The notes: generated from the sequence alone by a model not told the origin. 7,421 nucleotides of DNA from Marinilabiliales bacterium (GCA_002869425.1 PKSZ01000372.1:1-7421); one strand, 5' to 3'. Counted from the first letter of the stretch, positions 1 through 7,200 are shown. A program made the numbers and translations.

Positions 1-660
1 CATAAGATCAACCAATTCTCCGCCTCCCTTTCGTGTTCTTTCCACAATTTTATCTATAACATCTTTGTTGAGTAATTCGGTAACCGGTATTCCACCTACT
101 GATGTGTATCTGGGTAATGGCACCATTGTATCTCCGTGTCCACCCATCAATAGCGCATGTATGTCTTTAGGGGATATATTTAAAGCTTCGGCCATAAATG
201 CTTTGTATCTTCCTGTGTCAAGAATACCTGCCATACCAAAAACTTTTTGATGAGGCTTATTGGATGCCTGAAATGCAGCATAAGTCATCACGTCCAGAGG
301 ATTTGATACAACTATAATAACAGCATCTGGGGAGTATTTGACAGCACTTTCTGTAACTTCTTTAACAATACTTGCATTGGTTTTGATTAGATCGTTTCTA
401 CTCATTCCTGGTTTTCGTGGTATTCCTGATGTTACTACTATTACTGATGAGCCTTTTGTTTTAAGGTAATCATTGGTCACACCTGTAATGCGTGTGCTGA
501 AATGATTAATAGATGATGTTTGCCATATATCCAGAGCTTTACCTTCTGCAATGCCTTTTTTTATGTCAACGAGTACAACTTCTTTTACAATGTCTTTATG
601 TGCGATTACATTTGCACAGGTTGCTCCAACATTTCCTGCGCCTATTACAGTTACTTTCAT
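1..660 (-). CDS. mdh: Malate dehydrogenase, N-terminal 220 residues (truncated by window edge)
   Basis: NAD-dependent malate dehydrogenase, interconverting malate and oxaloacetate in the cytoplasmic TCA cycle. Reading leftward from ATG at 660-658, the protein opens with the Rossmann dinucleotide motif GAGNVG (residues 7-12) and the acidic NAD-ribose ligand Asp32 after strand 2. The active-site loop reads PRKPGMSR, with Arg82 and Arg88. Asn120 (SNPLDV), Asp148 and Arg151 (ILDTGR) and catalytic His175 (GGHGD) follow. An Arg at position 82, where lactate dehydrogenases carry Gln, favours malate over lactate as substrate. The family is normally about 310 residues, so roughly the last 90 lie outside the window; the reading frame is open to base 1. 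There is no Shine-Dalgarno sequence, as is usual in Bacteroidota. The gene is divergent from the secreted peptidase gene. It belongs to the LDH-like MDH group found in Bacteroidota; identification is secure. Confidence 0.95.
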   Translation of the reverse strand, partial: MKVTVIGAGNVGATCANVIAHKDIVKEVVLVDIKKGIAEGKALDIWQTSSINHFSTRITGVTNDYLKTKGSSVIVVTSGIPRKPGMSRNDLIKTNASIVKEVTESAVKYSPDAVIIVVSNPLDVMTYAAFQASNKPHQKVFGMAGILDTGRYKAFMAEALNISPKDIHALLMGGHGDTMVPLPRYTSVGGIPVTELLNKDVIDKIVERTRKGGGELVDLM

Positions 661-815
661 AATTTCTGTGTTTTGGTTCGAATAAATGCTAATGTACTGT
701 GAAAATTAACATATGTATAGATATAGATGTATGATTGTTGTCATATACAGATGAGATTCATGTTAATATTTAACTATTATTACGTAATTTTATGTGATTA
801 AAACAATCTGTGATT
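661..815. promoter_or_regulatory. Divergent intergenic region, mdh / secreted peptidase
   Basis: This AT-rich gap must hold the promoters of both divergent genes, but neither is clear. On the minus strand TAATTTTC (708-701) is one base from the Bacteroidota -7 consensus TAnnTTTG and would give mdh a leader of about 35 nt; no TTG -33 box sits at the usual spacing. On the plus strand TAATTTTA (785-792) also resembles a -7 box, again without a well-spaced TTG. A small inverted repeat, TATGA (730-734) and TCATA (741-745) around TTGTTG, lies near the middle. No RNA gene or short coding sequence is evident. Confidence 0.3.
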
Positions 816-3800
816 ATGCTTGTACGAATGTCTTTTTTATTTGTGTTTACTTGGGCTGCTTTGTCTAATATCTTTGCCCAGAAGGAAGAGTTTTTTATTC
901 CTTACGGAGAAAAATCAGGATTTACAATTCAAAAATTGTATGATGGGTATGAATCTTATAGGACATTCCAATCGCTAGGAAATAAGGAATTTGCTTTTTT
1001 GGATAGTTGGAATAGGAGAGTGGTTGTATGGGATTTATCAAGTGGTAAAGTTGTCCATGATATTGAGTTAGGTTTTTTCCCTTATGATTTTGTGATTGAA
1101 GGCGAGAAGATGGTTGTTCTATCAAAAAACAAATTGCATTTTTTTAATGGAAACAAAGAGTTCAATGTAGTTGATTTACCATCTTTTGTGCATTATGTTG
1201 AAAGGATGGTATTTGTTGACGGCGAAATTTGCTTATGGCTTCCTGATGGTAAGAGTTGTTTCTTAAAAAATGATAAAGTTGAAATCAAAACAGCTTGGTG
1301 GTTATCATCTCAACAGGCGGTCAGGACCAATCGGAATTCTGAGAAAAGTTACACTTTACAGTTATTGAACAATTTGGGAGAGTCTTTTCAGCAAACAGTT
1401 CCTGCTGTAGGTGAATTATCATCGGCAAAAGTTATGGGTGCAGATAGCAGCTATATATTTATTGAAGAAGAATATATATTACAGGAAAGCCCCCTGATTG
1501 CAGAAAAACAAATTGCTGTGTTTGACAGGAATAATCCATCATCTGAAATTATCAGGAGGATATTGGTTCCCAATGTATATCAGACTTATATGAGACGTTA
1601 TTATTCTGTATCGGGAAAAGGGTTGGTGTACAATGTTTCTGCCAGAGATGGTTTTCATTTGATAAATATTGGTGATAATTTAAGAGGAGACCTTAAGATG
1701 TCTTTTGATTTTCCTGAATATTTGCTAAGCGAAAGCTGTCATTATAATCAATTGCTCACGCCATCAGAAATAAAATCTAAGGAAAGATTCAAAGGTGTTT
1801 TGGCACCTTTATACAGATCTGAGATTATTGCTAATGCAGAACCCTACGATACACATGAGTGGAATTGTGTTGCAGCTAACATTCGAGATTATGATTGTGG
1901 GGGAGAGCATGTTACAACCCCGTCATGGGTACAGATAGGAGCAAATATCTCTGTTCCCTATATGTGGGGTGGTTGGAGTACGCTAACAGATTATGATCAG
2001 GGGCTTATAAATTTAGTGTCTGCAGGAGATAGTTATACTGTTGGAGGTGGAGCTGGAGAATCCTGTGCTGTTGGTGTTGATTGTAGTGGATTTGTATCCA
2101 GGGCCTGGGAGTTGCCCTATAAACATGGAACATGGACATTACCAAACGTTTCTACAGAGTATTCTAGTTTTTCTGAATTACTCCCAGGAGATATTGTTAA
2201 TAATGCGGGTTCGCATGTTCGTTTGGTTCATACAGTAAATCCTGATGGTTCATGGTTAATGATAGAGGCCAGTGCTTCTGCAACCAATTGGAGCGTGGGC
2301 TATTCAAGCTATACGGTTAGTGACTTGCAGGCCAGTTATGTACCAAGATATTTTAACGAAGTTATCAATGATCCTTTGGATACGATCAGTCCAAATGTTG
2401 AAGTGATCTGTAATGAATGGCAATCGGAAGATTTTGCAGTTGATTTTGTTGATACGGACAATGAAATTGTAGCGCAGTCATTTTGGCTGGTAAATGACTT
2501 TGATGGTACATCCTGGGGGGCAAATGAGACAAATGGTTTTTTATTTAATGATTTTGAATATGGAATGCCAGCCAATTGGTATACGATAGGTGGGAACTGG
2601 AATATTATAAATTCTGCATTGGTGCAGACTGATGAAAGTATAGATACTAATAACGCATACGTATATGTAAATCAGGAAAATGGCGAGTCTTATCTTTATC
2701 ATTGGAAAATGAAAATAAATGGTTCAGGAACGAACAGGAGGGGTGGATTGTACTTTTTCTCAGATAGTGTAAGTTTTACACAGCGAGGTAACGCTTATAT
2801 GGTGTATTACCGGGTTGATCAGAACTCTTGCCAGATTTATAAATCAGAAAATGATGCAATTGACCTTAAAACAGAAGAGACCTGCAATGTAGAAACAGAT
2901 ATATGGTATGATTGTAAGGTCACTTTTAATCAGGTAACAGGTGTAATACGAGCATTTCTCGATGATGTACTGGTTGCAGAATGGTTAGACACCGACCCAC
3001 ATGATCATGGTGATGCAATATCTTTAAGGACAGGAAATTGTATGATTGCTTATGATGATATTAGAGTATATAAGGCCCGATCAAATTCAGAAATGGTTAC
3101 TGTTGGAGCTGGTAATATGGCACGGTTCCAAAATCCTTCTCCTGATCATGCAGCAGCAGGAGTGTATAGCTTAGTTACTGATGATTCAGGTAATTGGTCA
3201 AATTTAAATGAAATGTTCATTAATATTGACTGGTCTTCGCCTTCAGTAGCAGAAAATATAAACGATGGTTTATCTTACGATATTGATACATCAATAGATA
3301 ATACTAGTCTCTCCGCAAACTGGGATGCATTTAGCGAACCCAATTCATATTTAAATTATTATTGTGCCATTGGTACTGCACCCAATGGGAATGATGTGAT
3401 AAATTGGTTACCGGTAGGAGACGTACTTCAATTTACCAGTACAGGACTTAATTTGTCAGAAAATACTTATTATTTTAGTGTGAAGGCTATAAATAGTGTA
3501 GGTCTTGAATCCGGAATATTATCCAGTGATGGCGTTTATATAGATATGACGACAAACAATTCAACGAAGAAAATTACAGCGTTGGAACTTTATCCAAATC
3601 CATCAGCAGATAAAATATTCGTAACCAATGGACAGGAAGGGAATTACATTATACGTAATGCTATGGGTGAGTTAGTGCAAGAGGGACGTTGTTCATTGTC
3701 AGGTATTAATATTAATAGACTTGATGCAGGCTTGTATATTTTTGAAGTTTTCTCTGAAGGGAAAAAACAACAATTTAAATTTGTTGTTGTAAACAAATAA
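816..3800 (+). CDS. Secreted multidomain NlpC/P60-like cysteine peptidase with T9SS sorting domain
   Basis: Probable exported cell-wall-type hydrolase, 994 residues, crossing the inner membrane by Sec and the outer membrane by type IX secretion. Residues 1-21 are a signal peptide (MLVRMSF, hydrophobic core, cleavage after NIFA). Residues about 23-330 are beta-rich with propeller-like phrases (AFLDSWNRRVVVWDLSSGK). Residues about 347-510 are an NlpC/P60-like domain with PYMWGG (381-386), catalytic Cys423 in DCSGF, LPGDI and His467 in SHVRLV; the third catalytic position appears to be Glu484 (IEAS). About 35 residues separate the WGG and DCSG motifs, far more than usual. Residues about 576-754 look like a LamG/concanavalin-type fold lying inside an Ig-like module. 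Residues 809-908 are Fn3-like. Residues 919-994 (YPNP, NAMGELV, LDAGLYIFEV) are a T9SS type A sorting domain. Start: GTG 810 and ATG 828 are alternatives; ATG 816 is chosen because GTG starts are rare here. The peptidoglycan substrate is inferred only from the family. Confidence 0.88.
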   Translation: MLVRMSFLFVFTWAALSNIFAQKEEFFIPYGEKSGFTIQKLYDGYESYRTFQSLGNKEFAFLDSWNRRVVVWDLSSGKVVHDIELGFFPYDFVIEGEKMVVLSKNKLHFFNGNKEFNVVDLPSFVHYVERMVFVDGEICLWLPDGKSCFLKNDKVEIKTAWWLSSQQAVRTNRNSEKSYTLQLLNNLGESFQQTVPAVGELSSAKVMGADSSYIFIEEEYILQESPLIAEKQIAVFDRNNPSSEIIRRILVPNVYQTYMRRYYSVSGKGLVYNVSARDGFHLINIGDNLRGDLKMSFDFPEYLLSESCHYNQLLTPSEIKSKERFKGVLAPLYRSEIIANAEPYDTHEWNCVAANIRDYDCGGEHVTTPSWVQIGANISVPYMWGGWSTLTDYDQGLINLVSAGDSYTVGGGAGESCAVGVDCSGFVSRAWELPYKHGTWTLPNVSTEYSSFSELLPGDIVNNAGSHVRLVHTVNPDGSWLMIEASASATNWSVGYSSYTVSDLQASYVPRYFNEVINDPLDTISPNVEVICNEWQSEDFAVDFVDTDNEIVAQSFWLVNDFDGTSWGANETNGFLFNDFEYGMPANWYTIGGNWNIINSALVQTDESIDTNNAYVYVNQENGESYLYHWKMKINGSGTNRRGGLYFFSDSVSFTQRGNAYMVYYRVDQNSCQIYKSENDAIDLKTEETCNVETDIWYDCKVTFNQVTGVIRAFLDDVLVAEWLDTDPHDHGDAISLRTGNCMIAYDDIRVYKARSNSEMVTVGAGNMARFQNPSPDHAAAGVYSLVTDDSGNWSNLNEMFINIDWSSPSVAENINDGLSYDIDTSIDNTSLSANWDAFSEPNSYLNYYCAIGTAPNGNDVINWLPVGDVLQFTSTGLNLSENTYYFSVKAINSVGLESGILSSDGVYIDMTTNNSTKKITALELYPNPSADKIFVTNGQEGNYIIRNAMGELVQEGRCSLSGININRLDAGLYIFEVFSEGKKQQFKFVVVNK

Positions 3801-3820
3801 GAAGAAAAAGTATTATTTTG
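3787..3820 (+). promoter_or_regulatory. Possible weak promoter for the SLC12-type transporter
   Basis: TTATTTTG at 3813-3820 is one mismatch from the Bacteroidota -7 consensus TAnnTTTG, and TTG at 3787-3789 lies 23 bp upstream, slightly longer than the usual 19-21 bp. A start near 3827 would give a leader of about 20 nt before ATG 3847. Only 46 bp separate the two genes and no terminator is visible between them, so read-through from the peptidase gene is equally plausible. Confidence 0.22.
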
Positions 3821-3846
3821 GAACCTGAAAATATAAGAGTCGATAT

Positions 3847-6078
3847 ATGCCTAAAACACTTATAAATAAGAACGCAACATTTGGAACATGGCCGGTATTT
3901 ATGACGGCGATCAGTACCATTCTTGGAGCTATACTTTTTCTACGATTTGGTTGGGCCGTGGGTAATGTAGGATTTTTTGGAGTGATTGGGATTATTGTGC
4001 TGGGGCATTTAATTACCATTCCAACTGCGATGGCTGTTGCTGAAATAGCAACCAATCAGAGAGTGCAGGGAGGAGGAGCATACTTTATTATTTCCAGATC
4101 TTTTGGATTAACCACAGGTGGTGCAATTGGGATCGCATTGTATTTGTCTCAAGCCATTAGTGTTGCATTTTATGTTATTGCTTTTGCGGAAGCATTTGAA
4201 CCACTGTTGCAATTTATTGCAGAACACACAGGGTGGTTGATATACGATAAACGGGCAATAAGTATTCCGGTAACATTAATTCTGGGTGCATTGGTTTATT
4301 TTAAAGGAGCCAATATTGGCATGAAAGCATTATATTTTGTAGTTGCTATCCTGGTAACCTCTTTGGTTATGTTTTTTATGGGGGGACCTACAAAAAATGC
4401 ACCTTTTGAGATTTCTTATTCTTTTCTTCATGGACATGAGAGCTTTTTCTATGTATTTACTATAATTTTTCCTGCATTTACAGGGTTGGCTGCGGGTTTG
4501 GGCTTGTCTGGTGATTTAAGAGATCCCAAAAGATCTATACCCAGAGGAACGCTCTGGGCAACTGTTGTTGGAATGTTGATTTATATTCTGGCTGCATTTA
4601 AAATGAATGCAAGTGCAAGTCCTGCTGAATTGAGAGACAATCAACTTATTATGCAGGATATTGCAATATGGGGACCTATTATTCCAATTGGCTTGGCTGC
4701 TGCTTCTTTGTCTTCAGCCTTAGGTTCTATATTGGTTGCACCACGAACTTTACAAGCGATTGGGTTCGATAATATATTACCAAGCAAATATTTAAATTCC
4801 TGGTTTGCAAAAGGAAAGGAGAAGGATAATGAACCGATAAATTCATCACTTATAACGATTGTTATTGCTTTAATATTTGTTTCGGCATCAGCTGATGGAT
4901 TGAATTCTGTGGCCAGTATCATATCGATGTTTTTCATGTTAACATACGGAACCATATGTACCATTAGTTTGCTCGAGCATTTTGCTGCAGATCCGAGTTA
5001 TCGTCCAACGTTCAAATCCAAATGGTATTTTTCAGCGATTGGTGCAGTATTGAGTGTTTGGGCCATGTTTATGATGGACCCTGTATATGCCTCTGTTTCG
5101 ATGGTGGTAATGACTATACTATATTATCTCATCCGATCATTCAATAGTCAGAATAAGGGCCTTGAAAAGCTTTTTAGAGGTGTAGTTTTTCAATTAAGCA
5201 GGCAATTACAGGTGTTTGCACAAAGAGCAGATAAAGAAGACAGGGAAAATAGTTGGAGACCTTTTGCAATATGTATTTCGGAAGATACTTTTAAAAGAAG
5301 GTCTGCGTTTGATATGCTTCGTTGGATTTCATACAAGTATGGATTTGGAACCTATATTCACTATATAGGTGGTTTATTAAATGAAAAAACCAATCAGGAA
5401 TCTATAGATGTGTTAAACAGGCTTCTACAATTGGCAAAAGGAAGCAAAAACAAGGTTTATCTTGATACTATTATTAGTCCATCTTATACTTCAGCCATTG
5501 CTCAGGTTATTCAGTTGTCTGGTATATCCGGAAAAGGGAATAATATGATTTTGTTCGAATTTTCACGAACAGATCCATCTGGTATTGAAGATGCCCTGAA
5601 AAATTATCATTTACTGGAATCGACAAAGTTTGATGTGTGTGTGTTGAATACAGCATATAAAGGATTTGGTTACAGGCGGGAAATACATGTTTGGATAACA
5701 TCAAAGGATTATGAAAATGCGAACCTTATGATTTTGATGGCCTATATTATATTGGGACATCCAGAATGGAGAAAGGGAGTAATTAAAATTTTTGCGGTTT
5801 ATCCTGAAAATGAATTGGAACATCAAAAAGATCATTTATTGTCATTGATTACTTCTGGAAGACTTCCAATTTCTCCATCAAATATTGAATTGATTTCAAG
5901 AGATTCCATGTCAGATGACCGTTCCATAATCAGTGATCATAGTGTTGATGCAGATCTTACAATCATTGGTTTCAGAAGCAAAGATGTGAAGGAGAAAGGA
6001 CTCGCCTTTTTCAATAGTTATGAAAATCTAGGCAATATTCTTTTTGTAAATTCCAATAAAGAAAAGGAAATTAAATAA
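3847..6078 (+). CDS. SLC12-family cation-chloride cotransporter homologue
   Basis: Inner-membrane secondary transporter of the APC superfamily, 743 residues, most like eukaryotic Na-K-Cl cotransporters. Residues about 14-430 form the membrane core of roughly 12 helices. Signature stretches are helix 1 (ILGAILFLRFGWAVGNVG, 25-42), the loop RVQGGGAYFIISRSFG (72-87), helix 6 FPAFTGLAAGLGLSGDLRDP (208-227), and helix 8 SLSSALGSILVAPRTLQAI (287-305). Compared with human NKCC1 from memory, the K+ site residues Tyr109, Pro209 and Thr212 and the Na+ site pair Ser289/Ser290 are kept; KCC-type exporters lose the serine pair. This suggests Na+-coupled uptake, though bacterial homologues are little studied and the substrate is not proven. 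Residues about 440-743 are a soluble C-terminal domain with two alternating alpha/beta halves (FAICISE, 473-479; ADLTIIGFRS, 702-711), like the USP-related domain of SLC12 proteins. The gene lies 46 bp after the peptidase gene and its TAA abuts the stop codon of the convergent lipoprotein gene. Confidence 0.9.
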   Translation: MPKTLINKNATFGTWPVFMTAISTILGAILFLRFGWAVGNVGFFGVIGIIVLGHLITIPTAMAVAEIATNQRVQGGGAYFIISRSFGLTTGGAIGIALYLSQAISVAFYVIAFAEAFEPLLQFIAEHTGWLIYDKRAISIPVTLILGALVYFKGANIGMKALYFVVAILVTSLVMFFMGGPTKNAPFEISYSFLHGHESFFYVFTIIFPAFTGLAAGLGLSGDLRDPKRSIPRGTLWATVVGMLIYILAAFKMNASASPAELRDNQLIMQDIAIWGPIIPIGLAAASLSSALGSILVAPRTLQAIGFDNILPSKYLNSWFAKGKEKDNEPINSSLITIVIALIFVSASADGLNSVASIISMFFMLTYGTICTISLLEHFAADPSYRPTFKSKWYFSAIGAVLSVWAMFMMDPVYASVSMVVMTILYYLIRSFNSQNKGLEKLFRGVVFQLSRQLQVFAQRADKEDRENSWRPFAICISEDTFKRRSAFDMLRWISYKYGFGTYIHYIGGLLNEKTNQESIDVLNRLLQLAKGSKNKVYLDTIISPSYTSAIAQVIQLSGISGKGNNMILFEFSRTDPSGIEDALKNYHLLESTKFDVCVLNTAYKGFGYRREIHVWITSKDYENANLMILMAYIILGHPEWRKGVIKIFAVYPENELEHQKDHLLSLITSGRLPISPSNIELISRDSMSDDRSIISDHSVDADLTIIGFRSKDVKEKGLAFFNSYENLGNILFVNSNKEKEIK

Positions 6079-6088
6079 CTAATTTTCC
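6055..6088 (-). terminator. Candidate intrinsic terminator for the lipoprotein gene, across both stop codons
   Basis: GGAAATTA (6066-6073) pairs with TAATTTTCC (6080-6088) with one bulged T and a six-base loop (6074-6079) that contains the transporter's stop codon. Read on the minus strand, the hairpin is followed by TTTTCTTTATT (6065-6055), a U-rich tail, so it could end the lipoprotein transcript inside the transporter's coding region. The stem has only two G-C pairs. On the plus strand no T-tract follows, so it is unlikely to end the transporter transcript by the same mechanism. Confidence 0.33.
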
Positions 6089-7113
6089 AGGAAAGGCTCA
6101 CTTAACTTAAGCTTCATAAATTCCAGTTTTTGAATGTCAGTTATATTGATCAGGGTGTCGGAGATTAGTTCATTTACTGAACAAGCCCATGAATCGATGA
6201 AATCATTTTTATTGAGTACATCATGATCGTAGAAATTAAAGATCAGCTTATCATTTGTGGAATAATAATAAATTTTCACAGAGTCTTCAAATATGCAATG
6301 CTGTGTGTTTTTATACCATGTTGATGTATATATTTGGTTATAATACATTCCTGGAATGCTTACATCGTAGCTTAATTCCCATAACAAATCAGGTTTTCCA
6401 GAACCAAAAATTTTAACATCGTAATTGCTAAAATATTCATCGGCAATTTTCAGCTCCTTTAAATAAAGTTTCGAACTGTAGATTTTGGGTATGTCTAAAT
6501 TGAATTCAATCGTTTTCTTGTATAAGTTTTCATATTCATGCACAAGGCTGTCAATATATTGGTTGTTGCTGTTTTCCAGTCTCATGTATATGCGGTTATT
6601 TAGTTCAATTTCACAACTGATTTTATTTTGACCATTGGACAAAGCATGAAAAACCATAAGAGGAATTTGAATGCGGTCATGAATAACAAATTTCTTTTTG
6701 TTTAAAATTCTTTCTTCTTTTTTTTCCGTTTGAAGATTATAATTAAAAACCATTATACTTGAATCTTCATTGGAAATATTCCAGGGGTTGAGAACGGCCG
6801 GATCGCACTGTAATATATTGCCTTGTGAATCTTTGAAAGTTAAAGATGCTACGGTGTATTTTAAACTGTCAAAGCTGTAAGCAAACCTGTCGAACAGAGA
6901 TTTGTCTGTAACTTCAATATCAAAAGAAAAGTTTAGAAGTGGCTGGTTATTAGACTTTATTGTGTCAATAATCAGTTGCTCTGTTAGTTTATCAGAGACC
7001 TTATTTTTTACAAGTTTGTATTTTACAATTCCTCTTGGAGGTGTTTTTTCTGTACATCCGGATATAGTCAAAGCAATGAAAGCAATAATTACGAATAGCG
7101 TTGTTTCTTTCAT
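6079..7113 (-). CDS. Uncharacterised lipoprotein with a C-terminal C2-like domain
   Basis: Unrecognised 344-residue lipoprotein. Residues 1-20 are a lipoprotein signal: MKET, a hydrophobic stretch (LFVIIAFIAL) and the lipobox ISGC with lipidated Cys20. The next residues, TEKTPP, carry no Asp at +2, so outer-membrane sorting is likely. Residues about 40-180 are beta-rich and polar without a family I recognise; 183-205 are charged and probably helical. Residues about 215-318 resemble a C2 domain: LKELKIADEY, GKPDLLWEL (239-247), KLIFNFYDHD (289-298) and NKNDFIDSW (301-309). Asp296, Asp298 and Asp304 have the same spacing as the loop-3 calcium ligands of protein kinase C alpha (Asp246, 248, 254); Asp232 and Asp242 could supply loop 1. 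Ca2+-dependent membrane or ligand binding is an inference from the motif. ATG at 7113-7111 is the only start compatible with the signal peptide. The gene is convergent with the transporter and divergent from coaD. Confidence 0.85.
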   Translation of the reverse strand: MKETTLFVIIAFIALTISGCTEKTPPRGIVKYKLVKNKVSDKLTEQLIIDTIKSNNQPLLNFSFDIEVTDKSLFDRFAYSFDSLKYTVASLTFKDSQGNILQCDPAVLNPWNISNEDSSIMVFNYNLQTEKKEERILNKKKFVIHDRIQIPLMVFHALSNGQNKISCEIELNNRIYMRLENSNNQYIDSLVHEYENLYKKTIEFNLDIPKIYSSKLYLKELKIADEYFSNYDVKIFGSGKPDLLWELSYDVSIPGMYYNQIYTSTWYKNTQHCIFEDSVKIYYYSTNDKLIFNFYDHDVLNKNDFIDSWACSVNELISDTLINITDIQKLEFMKLKLSEPFLEN

Positions 7114-7154
7114 TTTACAAAATTAATGGAATTTTAAGAATACCCTTGTAAAAT
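7112..7154. repeat. 9-bp perfect inverted repeat at the lipoprotein start
   Basis: ATTTTACAA (7112-7120) and its exact reverse complement TTGTAAAAT (7146-7154) flank a 25-bp spacer. The left arm overlaps the lipoprotein start codon and its -7-like box. TTGTAAAA recurs at 7206-7213, just after the coaD -7 box. It could be an operator, or it could reflect the local A/T-rich composition. Confidence 0.35.
7118..7125 (-). promoter_or_regulatory. -7-like box TAATTTTG immediately upstream of the lipoprotein start
   Basis: On the minus strand the sequence TAATTTTG exactly fits the Bacteroidota -7 consensus TAnnTTTG and is followed by TAAAATG, the last three bases being the start codon. A start point a few bases downstream would make the mRNA almost or fully leaderless. 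No TTG is found 19-21 bp upstream; the nearest begins about 33 bp upstream. An alternative pairing, TTG with TAAAATTC 19 bp later, fits the spacing but has a poor -7 box. Confidence 0.35.
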
Positions 7155-7200
7155 TCAATGGATTACACAAACAATGCAATGGAAAATATCTTTAGAATTG

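Noticed and set aside
1..660. Lactate dehydrogenase as the identity of the leftmost gene
   Set aside because: The substrate-discriminating position is Arg82 (PRKPGMSR), typical of malate dehydrogenase; LDH has Gln there.
65..702. Open frames on the plus strand opposite malate dehydrogenase (65-250 and 520-702)
   Set aside because: They are antisense to a clearly conserved mdh coding frame, encode no recognisable domain, and have no independent start signal.
922..1125. 67-codon minus-strand frame inside the peptidase gene
   Set aside because: It lies wholly within a conserved coding region on the other strand, with low-complexity translation and no family resemblance.
2041..2575. Plus-strand frame 2041-2238 and minus-strand frame 2336-2575 within the peptidase gene
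   Set aside because: They overlap the peptidase and Ig/LamG coding sequence in other frames, and their translations lack any domain-like pattern.
3779..3798. Hairpin ATTTGTT / AACAAAT at the end of the peptidase gene as a terminator
   Set aside because: The stem has only two G-C pairs at most, it lies inside the coding sequence, and it is followed by an A/G-rich run rather than T residues.
3813..4055. Minus-strand frame over the transporter start
   Set aside because: The complement encodes transporter helix 1-2 with strong SLC12 signatures; the antisense translation is a Pro/Ile-rich shadow of it.
4641..5704. Minus-strand frames 4641-4964 and 5507-5704 within the transporter
   Set aside because: They are shadows of the conserved transporter frame with no start context.
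3847..6078. Generic amino-acid permease as the identity of the transporter
   Set aside because: Helix 1 FLRFGW, the RVQGGGAYFIISRS loop, the SGDLRDP motif and the long C-terminal soluble domain are specific to the SLC12 branch of the superfamily.
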